A stretch of DNA of 13,996 nucleotides. Origin: Burkholderiaceae bacterium. GTDB lineage: Bacteria > Pseudomonadota > Gammaproteobacteria > Burkholderiales > Burkholderiaceae_C. Below are positions 1-7,578 of this stretch, piece after piece; the first letter of the stretch is position 1, and the number at the start of each line of letters is the position of its first letter. A model generated the notes under the pieces. The model saw nothing but the letters and a program-made list of their open reading frames with translations. It was not told the origin of the DNA and did not search any database. The translations under genes and the position numbers were made by a program. The stretch lies in assembly GCA_017999135.1 (NCBI GenBank), contig JAGOBT010000029.1:1-13996 (forward strand), given 5' to 3'.

Positions 1-633
1 GCCGGGGTTGGGGCCGGGGTCGGGCACGGGCGGCGGCATGCCGGCAGCTCGGCCGGACGACGGAAAAGGCACGTCGTCAAACAGGCTGACAACGGGCCAA
101 GGCTGGCCGAGCCGGTCGATCTGCATGGCCTCGCCCTGCGACACGGGCTGCAGCACCCACTGGCCCGTGGCTGTCTTGAAGAACAGGTCTGCGTGCGGGC
201 GATCCTGCTCGACCACCAGGTAGTGGCTCAGTGTGTCAAGGCCACGGTACAGCTCGAATTTCAGTCCGCGGTCGTAGGCAGCCGTGCTGTCGCTCAGCAC
301 TTCCACCACCAACCAGGGGTAGCGGATGAAGCGGTCCTCGCCGCCTTCGCTGTCTCTGGCGTCGCAAGTCACCATGACATCAGGGTAAAGGTGCTCACCC
401 GATGCTGCAATCTGCAACTTGGTGTCAAGCGCAAAGGTTCTGCAGGGCGAACCCTTCAGCGCATGTCGCAGCCACATGTAGGCATTGAGTGCGACGGTGT
501 TGTGGGTCAGCCGGGCGCCGACCATCGCATACACCTCGCCACCGACATACTCGTTCTTGCCGGGCTGAAGTTCCTCCCACGCCAGGTAGTCCTCGGCGTT
601 GGCGAATCGGGGTGGCTTGAGAACAGCGCTCAT
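1..633 (-). CDS. Uma2 family endonuclease-like protein (3' end off window)
   Basis: This frame is open for 211 codons from the ATG at 633 to the left edge, so the C-terminus is missing. The N-terminal part fits Uma2 (DUF820), a PD-(D/E)XK nuclease-fold family of unproven function common in cyanobacteria and many proteobacteria. Visible hallmarks are the YVGGEVYAM segment (residues 29-37), HNTVALN (44-50), the YPDVMV strand with putative metal ligand Asp85, VVEVLS with Glu111, and the following S-x-S-T, D121, K125 and Y129 pattern. A GGAG (640-643 on the complement) lies 6 nt before the ATG and supports this start. After about residue 185 the chain becomes rich in Pro and Gly (PVPDPGPNPG). By eye the coding sequence is less GC-rich than its neighbours, which would fit a mobile or recently acquired gene. 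Family assignment is fairly sure; nuclease activity is inferred. Confidence 0.85.
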   Translation of the reverse strand, partial: MSAVLKPPRFANAEDYLAWEELQPGKNEYVGGEVYAMVGARLTHNTVALNAYMWLRHALKGSPCRTFALDTKLQIAASGEHLYPDVMVTCDARDSEGGEDRFIRYPWLVVEVLSDSTAAYDRGLKFELYRGLDTLSHYLVVEQDRPHADLFFKTATGQWVLQPVSQGEAMQIDRLGQPWPVVSLFDDVPFPSSGRAAGMPPPVPDPGPNPG

Positions 634-702
634 GGGGGTCTCCGGTGCACGCCTGCAAAGCATAGCGCGCCGTGGCAAGGCGCGGCTTGCACCGGCCGGG
701 TG
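634..702. other. short intergenic gap, Uma2 start to ypfJ end
   Basis: Both flanking genes read leftward, so this 69-bp stretch holds any promoter for the Uma2 gene and the end of the dcd-ypfJ transcript. A GC-rich inverted repeat, CCGGGTG at 696-702 and CACCCGG at 709-715 with a 6-nt loop, spans the ypfJ stop codon. No T-tract follows it on the transcribed strand, so it is only a weak terminator candidate. No -35/-10 pair stands out. Confidence 0.3.
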
Positions 703-1593
703 TCAGAGCACCCGGGCGTCGAAGGTGTTGCAGTCGGCCAGGCGGCCGCTGCCGATGCCGCGCTTGAACCACGCCGCGCGCTGCGCGCTGGTGCCGTGGG
801 TGAAGGTTTCGGGCCGGATGCGGCCGCTGCCGGCCTGCAGCTTGTCGTCGCCGATCTGCGCGGCGGCGTTCAGCGCTTCTTCCACATCACCCTGCTCCAG
901 CACCTGGCGGCTGCGCTGGGCATGGTGGGCCCACACGCCGGCCAGGCAGTCGGCCTGCAGTTCCAGGCGCACGCTCAGCGCGTTCATGCGCGCCTCAGGG
1001 ATGCGGCCGCGCTGGGCGTCCACCTTGGCGGTGATGCCCAGCAGGTGCTGCACATGGTGGCCCACCTCGTGGGCGATGACATAGGCCTGGGCAAAGTCGC
1101 CGGGCGCACCGAGCTTGTCGCGCAGGGTCTGGTAGAACGCCAGGTCGATGTAGACCTTCTGGTCGCCCGGGCAGTAGAACGGGCCCATGGCCGTCTGCCC
1201 GGTGCCGCAGGCCGTGGGCGTGGCGCCGCGGAACAGCACCAGCTTCGGGTCCTGGTACTGGCCGCCCTGGGCGCGGAACAGTTCGCGCCACACGTCTTCG
1301 GTGTCCGCCAGCACGGTGGCCACGAACTGGCCCATCGGGTCTTGCGGGTGGGCCGCCGGCGCCTGCTGCACCTGGGGCGCGGGCTGGTGCTGGCCGCCAC
1401 CATCACCGCCCAGCACGCCCAGCACGGTGAGCGGGTTGATGCCGAAGACCCAGCCGGCCACCAGGGCGATGGCCACCGTGCCCAGGCCCACGCCGCGCCC
1501 GCCGACGCGGCGGCCACCACCGCCAGCGGTGCCGGCGCTGCCGTCACGCCGGTCTTCGACGTTGCTGCTCTGGCGCCCGCCTTCCCACTTCAT
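703..1593 (-). CDS. ypfJ: YpfJ family neutral zinc metallopeptidase
   Basis: This 296-residue protein matches the YpfJ/KPN_02809 family of membrane-anchored putative neutral zinc metallopeptidases. The N-terminus begins MKWEGGRQSSNVEDRR, typical of the family. It is followed by a Gly/Arg-rich stretch and one hydrophobic segment at about residues 36-58, so the protein is probably anchored in the inner membrane with the catalytic domain outside. The zinc site is H175-E-V-G-H179, with E211 in the ELQADC motif as the likely third ligand. Cys129 and Cys141 bracket the GTGQTAMGPFY segment and could form a disulfide, as could Cys216 and Cys288; this is inference. The gene starts 13 bp after the dcd stop on the same strand, so the two are probably co-transcribed. 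No strong Shine-Dalgarno is visible. Its substrate is unknown. Confidence 0.92.
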   Translation of the reverse strand: MKWEGGRQSSNVEDRRDGSAGTAGGGGRRVGGRGVGLGTVAIALVAGWVFGINPLTVLGVLGGDGGGQHQPAPQVQQAPAAHPQDPMGQFVATVLADTEDVWRELFRAQGGQYQDPKLVLFRGATPTACGTGQTAMGPFYCPGDQKVYIDLAFYQTLRDKLGAPGDFAQAYVIAHEVGHHVQHLLGITAKVDAQRGRIPEARMNALSVRLELQADCLAGVWAHHAQRSRQVLEQGDVEEALNAAAQIGDDKLQAGSGRIRPETFTHGTSAQRAAWFKRGIGSGRLADCNTFDARVL

Positions 1594-1606
1594 GGCCGGG
1601 TTCCCG

Positions 1607-2176
1607 TCAGGTCTTGGGCAGGGTGACGCCGCGCTGGCCCTGGTACTTGCCGCCGCGGTCCTTGTAGCTGGTCTCGCAGACTTCGTCGCTCTCGAAGAAC
1701 AGCACCTGGGCGCAGCCCTCGCCGGCGTAGATCTTGGCCGGCAGCGGCGTGGTGTTGCTGAATTCCAGCGTCACGTAGCCTTCCCATTCGGGCTCGAACG
1801 GGGTGACGTTGACGATGATGCCGCAGCGGGCATAGGTGCTCTTGCCCAGGCAGATGGTGAGCACGTTGCGCGGAATGCGGAAGTACTCGACCGTGCGGGC
1901 CAGCGCAAAGCTGTTGGGCGGGATGATGCAGACATCGGCCTCGATGTCGACGAAGCTCTTGGCGTCGAAGTTCTTCGGGTCGACCACGGTGCTGTGGATG
2001 TTGGTGAACACCTTGAATTCGCGGGCACAGCGGATGTCGTAGCCGTAGCTGCTGGTGCCGTAGCTGACGATCTTCTGGCCGTCGGCCGACTGGCGCACCT
2101 GGCCGGGCTCGAACGGTTCGATCATGCCGGTCTGCTCGGCCATGCGGCGGATCCAGCGGTCGCTCTTGATGCTCAT
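1607..2176 (-). CDS. dcd: dCTP deaminase
   Basis: Dcd deaminates dCTP to dUTP and ammonia in the cytosol, supplying dUTP for dTMP synthesis. The 189-residue length is normal for the homotrimeric family. Recognisable segments are the start [15 protein letters not shown], the SYGYDIR segment near residue 43, [18 protein letters not shown] near 85-102, the nucleotide-binding GKSTYAR motif (111-117), and TLEFSN with Glu138, which aligns with the catalytic Glu138 of the E. coli enzyme. The [12 protein letters not shown] strand near 151-162 completes the fold. The C-terminal [12 protein letters not shown] resembles the flexible lid over the active site. The start at 2176 is the family-typical one. 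ypfJ follows 13 bp downstream, and the gene diverges from the PanE-like reductase across about 110 bp. Confidence 0.97.
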   Translation of the reverse strand: MSIKSDRWIRRMAEQTGMIEPFEPGQVRQSADGQKIVSYGTSSYGYDIRCAREFKVFTNIHSTVVDPKNFDAKSFVDIEADVCIIPPNSFALARTVEYFRIPRNVLTICLGKSTYARCGIIVNVTPFEPEWEGYVTLEFSNTTPLPAKIYAGEGCAQVLFFESDEVCETSYKDRGGKYQGQRGVTLPKT

Positions 2177-2211
2177 GGGGGCTCGGCAGTGCTGTCCTGG
2201 GACGGTCGGTC

Positions 2212-2217
2212 ATTCTA
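2212..2217 (-). promoter_or_regulatory. possible -10 element for dcd
   Basis: Read on the minus strand this is TAGAAT, five of six matches to the sigma70 -10 consensus, about 36 bp before the dcd ATG. No convincing -35 hexamer sits 16-18 bp upstream, so the call is weak. The rest of the 2177-2287 divergent gap shows nothing else clear. Confidence 0.25.
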
Positions 2218-2275
2218 GGAGCGGGGCCTGGCCTGCCGGGTTGTGGTCCACTCCCCCCCGCTGAACGTGTTCCCT

Positions 2276-2279
2276 GGAG
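2276..2279 (+). promoter_or_regulatory. Shine-Dalgarno fixing the PanE-like start
   Basis: GGAG lies 8 nt before the ATG at 2288. An upstream in-frame start codon at 2243 would place this site inside the coding region, so 2288 is preferred. Confidence 0.6.
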
Positions 2280-2287
2280 TTGTTTGC

Positions 2288-3337
2288 ATGGCCGCCCGCG
2301 CGCCGAAACCCGCTGCACCGCCCCCCGCCGGGCCCGCCCCCACCGTGCTGGTGATGGGCGCCGGCAACATCGGCTGCTGGCTGGGCGGGCGGCTGCAGGC
2401 GGCGGGGGCCACGGTGCACTTCGTCGGCCGGCCGCGCATGCTGCAGGCCCTGGCCGCCCAGGGCCTGACGCTGACCGACATGGACAGCGGCCAGCTGCCG
2501 TTGCCAGCCGCGCAGCTGCAGCTGCACGACGCCGTGCCCGCCGGCCTGCAGCCCGACCTGGTGCTGCTGTGCGTGAAGAGCGGCGCCACCGCGGCCGCCG
2601 CCACCGAGCTGGCTGCCGCCCTGCCCGCCGGCACGCCTGTGTGGTCGATGCAGAACGGCATCAACAATGTCGACGTGGCCCAGGCCGCCGCACCCGGCCT
2701 CACCTGGCTGCGCGGCATGGTGCCCTACAACGTGGCCGAGCTGGCGCCGGGCCGGTTGCACCGCGGCACCGCCGGCCAGCTGGCGGTGCAGGCCCACCCG
2801 GGGCTGGACGCGTGGCTGCCCTGGTTCAACGCCGCCGGGCTGCCATTGGCGGTGCATGACGACCTGCTGCCGGTGCAGTGGGGCAAGCTGCTGCTGAACC
2901 TGAACAACGCGGTGAATGCACTCAGCGGCCTGCCGCTGCGCGAGCAGTTGCTCAACAGCGACTACCGCCACTGCACCGCGGCGCTGATCAGCGAGACGCT
3001 GTTTCTGCTGAAGCAGGCCGGCATCCGGCCGGCGCGGGTGTCGGCAGCACGGCCAGGCATGCTGCCCCGGTTGCTGCGCCTGCCCGGGCCGCTGTTCCGC
3101 CTGGTGGCGCGGCGCATGCTGCGCATCGACGCCCAGGCCCGGTCCAGCATGGCCGACGACCTGGCGCGCAACCGGCTGACCGAGATCGACGCCATCCAGG
3201 GCGAAGTGTTGCGCCTGGCCCAGCGGATGAACCAGCTGGCGCCGACCAATGCCCGCATCAGCCAGCTGGTCCGGTCGTGGTCGCCGCGCAGCCAGCCGCT
3301 GAGCGGGCGCAGCCTGCGCAAGTTCCTCAACGTCTGA
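2288..3337 (+). CDS. ketopantoate reductase (PanE/ApbA) family protein
   Basis: This 349-residue protein belongs to the PanE/ApbA family, NADPH-dependent enzymes that reduce ketopantoate to pantoate in pantothenate synthesis or act on related 2-keto acids. An Ala/Pro-rich leader of about 18 residues precedes the Rossmann nucleotide-binding motif VMGAGNIGCWLG (GxGxxG at 24-29). CVKS (95-98) and MQNGINN (121-127) are characteristic. WGK with Lys200 aligns with the catalytic Lys176 of E. coli PanE and is followed by LLLNLNNAVNALSG. The C-terminal RSSMADDLARNRLTEID carries Glu299, in the position of the conserved acidic residue. It is longer than E. coli PanE (303 aa), as in many proteobacterial paralogues. 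No pantothenate gene is adjacent, so the true substrate is uncertain. It converges on rlmJ with only 9 bp between the stops. Confidence 0.88.
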   Translation: MAARAPKPAAPPPAGPAPTVLVMGAGNIGCWLGGRLQAAGATVHFVGRPRMLQALAAQGLTLTDMDSGQLPLPAAQLQLHDAVPAGLQPDLVLLCVKSGATAAAATELAAALPAGTPVWSMQNGINNVDVAQAAAPGLTWLRGMVPYNVAELAPGRLHRGTAGQLAVQAHPGLDAWLPWFNAAGLPLAVHDDLLPVQWGKLLLNLNNAVNALSGLPLREQLLNSDYRHCTAALISETLFLLKQAGIRPARVSAARPGMLPRLLRLPGPLFRLVARRMLRIDAQARSSMADDLARNRLTEIDAIQGEVLRLAQRMNQLAPTNARISQLVRSWSPRSQPLSGRSLRKFLNV

Positions 3338-3346
3338 AGACTGGCG

Positions 3347-4204
3347 TCAGGCCTCGGCCGACAGCTCCAGCCGCTGGCTGGCGCCTGCAAACTGCCCCAG
3401 CAGACGCACCAGCACCGGCAGCGCCTCGCGCAGCTGGGCGCGCAGGGTGTGGGGCGGGTTGATGACGAACACCCCGCTGCCCAGCATGCCGAAGCCGCGG
3501 TCATTGGGCTCGGCCACCGTCAGCCGCGCATGCAGCCAGCCCTTGCGCGCCTGGGCGTTGGCCAGCGCCTTCAGCCGCACCGGCAAGTTGGCGGATTCCC
3601 GGGCGTCGATCTGGGGGTACCACACCATCACGATGCCTTCGGCAAAGCGCGTCAGCGCCTCCTGGGTGGCGGCGGCCACGGCGGCGTAGTCGGTCTTCAG
3701 CTCGTAGCTGGGGTCCATCAGCAGCAGGCCACGCCGGGTGGGGGGCGGCAGCTGGGCCCTGATACCGGCAAAACCGTCGGCATGCTGCACCTGCACTGTC
3801 TTGTCGCTGGCAAAGGCATCGGCCAGCAGGGTGTGGTCGGTGGGGTGCAGCTCGTACAGGCGCAGCTGGTCCTGCGGCCGCATCATCGCCTTGGCCAGGC
3901 AGGGGGAGCCGGGGTAGGCCAGCAGTTCGTCCTGCGGGTTGAACTGGCGCACCTGGGTGATGTAGTCGGCCAGCAGCGGCGGCAGGTGGCCCTGCTGCCA
4001 CAGCCGGGCGATGCCCTGGCGGTATTCGCCCAGCTTCTGCGCCGCGTCGGCATGCAGGGCGTAGGCGCCGGCGCCGGCATGGGTGTCGACCAGCCGCCAG
4101 CCCTTGTCCTTGGCGTTGAGGTGGTGCAGCACGGCCACCAGGGTGGCGTGCTTCAGCACGTCGGCATGGTTGCCGGCGTGGAAGGCATGGCGGTAAGCGA
4201 GCAT
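3347..4204 (-). CDS. rlmJ: 23S rRNA (adenine(2030)-N(6))-methyltransferase
   Basis: RlmJ uses S-adenosylmethionine to methylate N6 of A2030 in 23S rRNA. The 285-residue product is close to the 280 of E. coli, and the N-terminus MLAYRHAFHAGNHADVLKH is nearly diagnostic. Other family blocks are the SAM-binding LVDTHAGAGAY (38-48), GEYRQGIARLWQQ (59-71), YPGSP (97-101), ELHP (118-121) and ADGF (142-145). The catalytic motif reads DPSYE (164-168) with Asp164 matching the E. coli catalytic Asp164; the usual second Pro is Ser. The frame is open upstream to 4582, but that part overlaps the P450 on the other strand and lies before the family start, so 4204 is chosen. No good Shine-Dalgarno is seen. 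Confidence 0.96.
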   Translation of the reverse strand: MLAYRHAFHAGNHADVLKHATLVAVLHHLNAKDKGWRLVDTHAGAGAYALHADAAQKLGEYRQGIARLWQQGHLPPLLADYITQVRQFNPQDELLAYPGSPCLAKAMMRPQDQLRLYELHPTDHTLLADAFASDKTVQVQHADGFAGIRAQLPPPTRRGLLLMDPSYELKTDYAAVAAATQEALTRFAEGIVMVWYPQIDARESANLPVRLKALANAQARKGWLHARLTVAEPNDRGFGMLGSGVFVINPPHTLRAQLREALPVLVRLLGQFAGASQRLELSAEA

Positions 4205-4270
4205 GCGCGCACTGTGCCACGCCAGGGCATCATGGCGGCCCCGCCACCCACGGATCGCCGATCCTGCTGC
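4205..4270. promoter_or_regulatory. rlmJ / P450 divergent intergenic region with perfect inverted repeat
   Basis: Only 66 bp separate the two divergent starts. A perfect 6+1+6 inverted repeat, GGATCG-C-CGATCC (4252-4264), ends 6 bp before the P450 ATG, where a Shine-Dalgarno would be expected. It could be an operator or a small RNA hairpin limiting P450 translation. Both readings are inference, and chance is possible in such GC-rich DNA. Confidence 0.3.
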
Positions 4271-5581
4271 ATGAGCGCCCTGCCCTACCAATCCATCCCC
4301 CTGGTCAAGGGCCTGCCGCTGGTGGGCAACCTGCCGAAGTTTCTGCGCAGTCCGCTGGACAACGCCCGCAGCCTGGAGGTGCACGGCAATGTGGTGCGCT
4401 CGCGCACCTTCTTCGAGACGGTGACGCTGCTGGGGCCCGATGCCAACCAGTTCGTGCTGCACGACCGCGAGGGCAACTTCAGCAGCCGCGGCGGCTGGTA
4501 CTACTGGATCGACGCGGTGTTTCCCGGCGCCATCATGGCGATGGACAACCCGGCCCACAAGCACCACCGGCGCATCATGCAAGGCGCCTTTCAGCGCCGC
4601 GCGATGGAGCGCTACGTGGCCGACATGGGCCCGGTGATCGCCGATGTGCTGGCCACCTGGCCGCAGGGCGGCATGAAGGTGTTTCCGCAGGTGAAGGCGC
4701 TGACGCTGAACATCGCCGCGCGGGTGTTCATGGGCATGGCGCTGGGGCCCGAGGCCGACCGCATGAACCAGGCCTTCATCGACACGGTGGAGGCGTCACT
4801 GGCGCTGATCCGCAAACCGGTGCCGCCGTTCGGCATGTGGCGCGGCGTGCGGGCGCGCGGTTTCCTGGTCGACTTGATGCGCAGCAAGCTGGCCGGCAAG
4901 CGCGCCAGCGAGGGGCCCGACCTGTTCAGCCAGCTGTGCCATGCGCGGGGCGAAGACGGCGAGCGCTTCACCGACGACGAGGTCGTCAACCACATGATCT
5001 TCCTGATGATGGCGGCGCACGACACCACCACCAGCACGCTGACCACCCTGTTCTACTGCCTGGCGCGTGACCCGGCCTGGCAAGACCGCCTGCGCGCCGA
5101 CGCCCAGGCCCTGCCCAACGACCAGTTGCAGTACGCCGACCTGCCCGGCTGCGAACGCACCGAATGGGCGATGAAGGAGGCACTGCGCCTGTACCCGCCG
5201 CTGACCAGCATCCCGCGCAAGGCCGCGAAGGACTGCAGCTTCGGCGGCTTCCAGATCCCCAAGGGCACGCCGGTGGGCATCTCGCCGATCCACACCCACC
5301 ACATGCCGTCGATCTGGACCGACCCGCACCGCTTCGACCCCGAGCGCTTCAGCCCGGCACGTGCCGAGCACAAGCAGCACCCGTATGCCTACCTGCCCTT
5401 CGGCGGCGGCGCGCACCTGTGCATCGGCCAGCACTTCGCCGACATGGAAGTGAAGAGCGTGTTGCACCAAGTGCTGCGGCAGTTCCGCTTCAGCGTGCCC
5501 GAGGGCTACCGCATGCCGTACCAGCTGGTGCCGATCGCCAAGCCGAAGGACGGGCTGCCGATCACGCTGCAGCGGCTGTAA
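4271..5581 (+). CDS. cytochrome P450
   Basis: This is a complete 436-residue bacterial class P450 with no N-terminal membrane anchor, so it is probably cytosolic and fed electrons by a ferredoxin or similar partner not present here. The start IPLVKGLPLVGNLPKF is typical. The I-helix oxygen-activation motif is AAHDTTT (248-254), with Ala where many P450s have Gly. The K-helix ExxR is E303-A-L-R306, PERF is at 357-360, and the heme loop FGGGAHLCIG (377-386) has axial ligand Cys384. The aromatic run GGWYYWIDAVFPG (74-86) precedes the C-helix segment HKHHRRIMQGAF. The frame stays open upstream to 3449 but opposite rlmJ; an in-frame ATG at 4232 is an alternative start. Neither start has a strong Shine-Dalgarno. 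The substrate cannot be predicted. It converges with the downstream MDR gene, 13 bp apart. Confidence 0.95.
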   Translation: MSALPYQSIPLVKGLPLVGNLPKFLRSPLDNARSLEVHGNVVRSRTFFETVTLLGPDANQFVLHDREGNFSSRGGWYYWIDAVFPGAIMAMDNPAHKHHRRIMQGAFQRRAMERYVADMGPVIADVLATWPQGGMKVFPQVKALTLNIAARVFMGMALGPEADRMNQAFIDTVEASLALIRKPVPPFGMWRGVRARGFLVDLMRSKLAGKRASEGPDLFSQLCHARGEDGERFTDDEVVNHMIFLMMAAHDTTTSTLTTLFYCLARDPAWQDRLRADAQALPNDQLQYADLPGCERTEWAMKEALRLYPPLTSIPRKAAKDCSFGGFQIPKGTPVGISPIHTHHMPSIWTDPHRFDPERFSPARAEHKQHPYAYLPFGGGAHLCIGQHFADMEVKSVLHQVLRQFRFSVPEGYRMPYQLVPIAKPKDGLPITLQRL

Positions 5582-5594
5582 AGAGACACCTTCT

Positions 5595-6608
5595 TCAGAA
5601 CCCCGCCAGCACGATCTTGCCGACGGTGCGGCCCGATTCCACCGCGGCATGGGCGGCGCGCAGGTCGGCCGCGCAAATGCGGCCCAGCGTCTGGCTGTGG
5701 GTGCTGCGGATGCGGCCGGCGTCCACCAGGTCGGCCACCGCGCTCAGCAGCTGGCCCTGGGCCTGCATGTCGGGCAGGTTGAAGCCCGAGCGGGTGAACA
5801 TGCCTTCCCAGTGCAGCGACGCGCTGCGCGCCTTGAGCAGGCGCACGTCGATCGGGCCGGTCTCGTCGATCACGCACAGCCGGCCGAACGGCGCGATGGC
5901 CTTGGCCAGCTCGGCAAAGTGGGCGTCGGTGTGCGAGATGCTGAAGATGCGCTCCACCCAGCGGATGCCGGCGTCGGCCAACTGCGCGGCCATGGGCTGG
6001 GCATGGTCGATCACCAGATGGGCGCCCACGGCCAGCGCCTGCGCCCGGCTCTCGGCACGCGACGCCGTGGCCACCACCCGGGCGCTGGTCAGGCAACGTG
6101 CCAGCTGGATGGTGATGGACCCCACGCCGCCGGCACCGGCGGTGACCAGCAGCGTGCCGGCATCGGCGTTGGCATCGGTGGGCAACTGCAGTCGGTCGAA
6201 CAGCGATTCCCAGGCGGTGATGGTGGTCAGCGGCATGGCGGCGGCCAGGGCGAAATCCAGCGTGGCCGGCATGCGGCCCACCAGGCGCTCGTCCACCAGG
6301 TGCAGTTCGGCATTGGCACCGGGGCGGTGGCGGGCGCCGGCATACCAGACGCGCTGGCCGGGCTGGAACAGCGTGACATCAGGCCCGACCGCCTCCACCA
6401 CCCCCGCCACGTCGAAGCCCAGCACGCGGGTCTCGCCCGGGCTTGGCGCCACGTGCCGGCGCAGCTTGGTGTCCACCGGGTTGACCGACACGGCGTGCAC
6501 CCGCACCAGCAGGTCACGCCCGGTGGCGTTGGGCGTGGGCAGGTCCACATCCACCAGGCAGGCGGGGTCGGTGCTGGGCAGACATTGCAGGTAGGCGACG
6601 GCGCGCAT
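5595..6608 (-). CDS. zinc-free MDR: quinone oxidoreductase-like / zinc-type alcohol dehydrogenase-like protein
   Basis: This 337-residue member of the medium-chain dehydrogenase/reductase superfamily resembles the 'zinc-binding alcohol dehydrogenase family' subgroup (TIGR02817-like). Despite that name, the usual catalytic-zinc Cys/His set and the four-Cys structural zinc lobe are not visible, so it is probably an NAD(P)H-dependent reductase of quinones or enones. Evidence includes MRAVAYLQCL at the start, HAVSVNPVDTKLR (38-50), VLGFDVAGVVEAVG (62-75), and the dinucleotide motif TAGAGGVGS (156-164). LTTITAWESLFDRL precedes that Rossmann fold and ARVVATASRAESRAQALAVGA lies within it. It begins 11 bp after the stop of the upstream reductase pseudogene, implying one transcript. 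The substrate is unknown. Confidence 0.88.
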   Translation of the reverse strand: MRAVAYLQCLPSTDPACLVDVDLPTPNATGRDLLVRVHAVSVNPVDTKLRRHVAPSPGETRVLGFDVAGVVEAVGPDVTLFQPGQRVWYAGARHRPGANAELHLVDERLVGRMPATLDFALAAAMPLTTITAWESLFDRLQLPTDANADAGTLLVTAGAGGVGSITIQLARCLTSARVVATASRAESRAQALAVGAHLVIDHAQPMAAQLADAGIRWVERIFSISHTDAHFAELAKAIAPFGRLCVIDETGPIDVRLLKARSASLHWEGMFTRSGFNLPDMQAQGQLLSAVADLVDAGRIRSTHSQTLGRICAADLRAAHAAVESGRTVGKIVLAGF

Positions 6609-6619
6609 GGCGGGGCTTT

Positions 6620-7578
6620 CTAGAGCGGCAGATAACGCTGCGCCTGCATGGCCTGCAGGTGCTGCACGATGCATTCTTCGGTGTCGATGCAACTGGCGAA
6701 GCCGGCCTGGCGCAGCCGGATGGTCGAGACGATGGGCGGCACGGCCAGCGGGCGCTGCGCCGCGAAGGTGGCATCGGCATACTGCCACGACAGGCCCACC
6801 AGCGCATCGAGGTCGGCCACGCGCAGGCCGTCGCGCTCGGCGATCTGCCGCCACAGCGGCGCCAGTGCCGGCATGGCTTCGGCCATGCGCAGCGGTGCCG
6901 CATCCCCCAGCGGCAGGCCGAAGTGCGCCGCCAGCCGCGGGAACAGCGTGGCCCACAGGATCACGTCGCCGTTGGCGATGTTGAACACTTCGCCATGGGC
7001 CTGCGGCGCGCCCCAGGCCCATTCGATGGCCTCGGCGATCAGCCGGGCGTCGGTGCATTCGGTCAGCAGGTGCGGGTGGCCGGGGTAGCGCAGCGGCAGG
7101 CCCTGTTCACGGCACAGCACGGCGTAGGCGCCCAGCGCGGCCACCGGGTTCATCGCGCTGCCCACGGCCAGGCCAATGGCACGCCGTCGAGCGCGTCCAG
7201 CGTGTGCGCCAGCATGCGGGTGTTCAACGCCATGTTGTCGGCGCTGCGCCAGCCCTTGACCAGCGACGGCTGCTCGTTCAGGGCGGCATAGACCAGATGC
7301 GTCACGTCGCGGTGCGGTGCCAGCGCGGCGCGGGCAGCGTCGGCGTTGCGCAGGTCGGCGCGCAGCCAGATGGCATCGGGCGCGAAGTCGGCGGCACGGC
7401 GCGCCAGGCCCACGGCCTGCAGGTCGGCGCGGCCGGCAAAACGCTCCATCGCGGCGCGGCCCACCATGCCCAGCGCGCCCACCACCAGCACTTTGCGCGG
7501 GGGCAAGAAGCGATCGGCCGCACTGTCGCCACCGCGACGGGCGGTGGGCTGCAATCCAGCTTGAAAGTCGTCGGACAT
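6620..7578 (-). pseudogene. PRISE-like SDR (progesterone 5-beta-reductase/iridoid synthase-like), central deletion and frame change
   Basis: Two frames together resemble one PRISE-type atypical short-chain reductase (usually about 350-360 aa), an NADPH-dependent enone reductase family. The first part, 7578-7150, encodes 142 residues with the nucleotide-binding motif VLVVGALGMVG (30-40), DVTHLVYAA (91-99) and an N...LN..ML stretch, then ends at TGA after LDALDGVPLA. The second part, readable in another frame from about 7180 to 6620, carries AIGLAVGSAMNPVAALG, LPLRYPG, FNIANGDVILWATLFPRLA and a family-like C-terminus. Against the family, roughly 70 residues are missing at the junction. These include the block with the active-site Lys and Tyr known from plant 5-beta-reductase. 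The TGA overlaps an ATG (ATGA, 7150-7153) that could start a 177-residue C-terminal fragment. It is probably non-functional; an assembly error is the alternative. Confidence 0.75.

Noticed and set aside
1..40. GGGGC/GGGTC-rich short repeats at the left edge
   Set aside because: They are the codons of the Pro/Gly tail of the Uma2-like protein; the run is too short and irregular to call an independent repeat array.
193..1626. 477-codon open frame on the plus strand
   Set aside because: It runs opposite the Uma2, ypfJ and dcd genes, has no recognisable domain, and is the typical antisense frame produced by strong GC bias at third codon positions.
2210..2971. 253-codon minus-strand frame opposite the PanE-like gene
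   Set aside because: Composition is Gln/Gly/Arg/His-rich with no family motifs; the plus-strand reductase is clearly the real gene.
3449..4270. Long in-frame upstream extension of the P450
   Set aside because: The extension is antisense to rlmJ and lacks P450 or signal features; the P450 family start is at 4271 (possibly 4232).
4205..4582. Upstream extension of rlmJ
   Set aside because: The family N-terminus MLAYRHAFHAGNHAD begins at 4204; the extension overlaps the P450 coding region in reverse.
5164..6594. 476-codon plus-strand frame spanning the P450 end and the MDR gene
   Set aside because: It is out of frame with the P450 and antisense to the MDR dehydrogenase; no motif is found.
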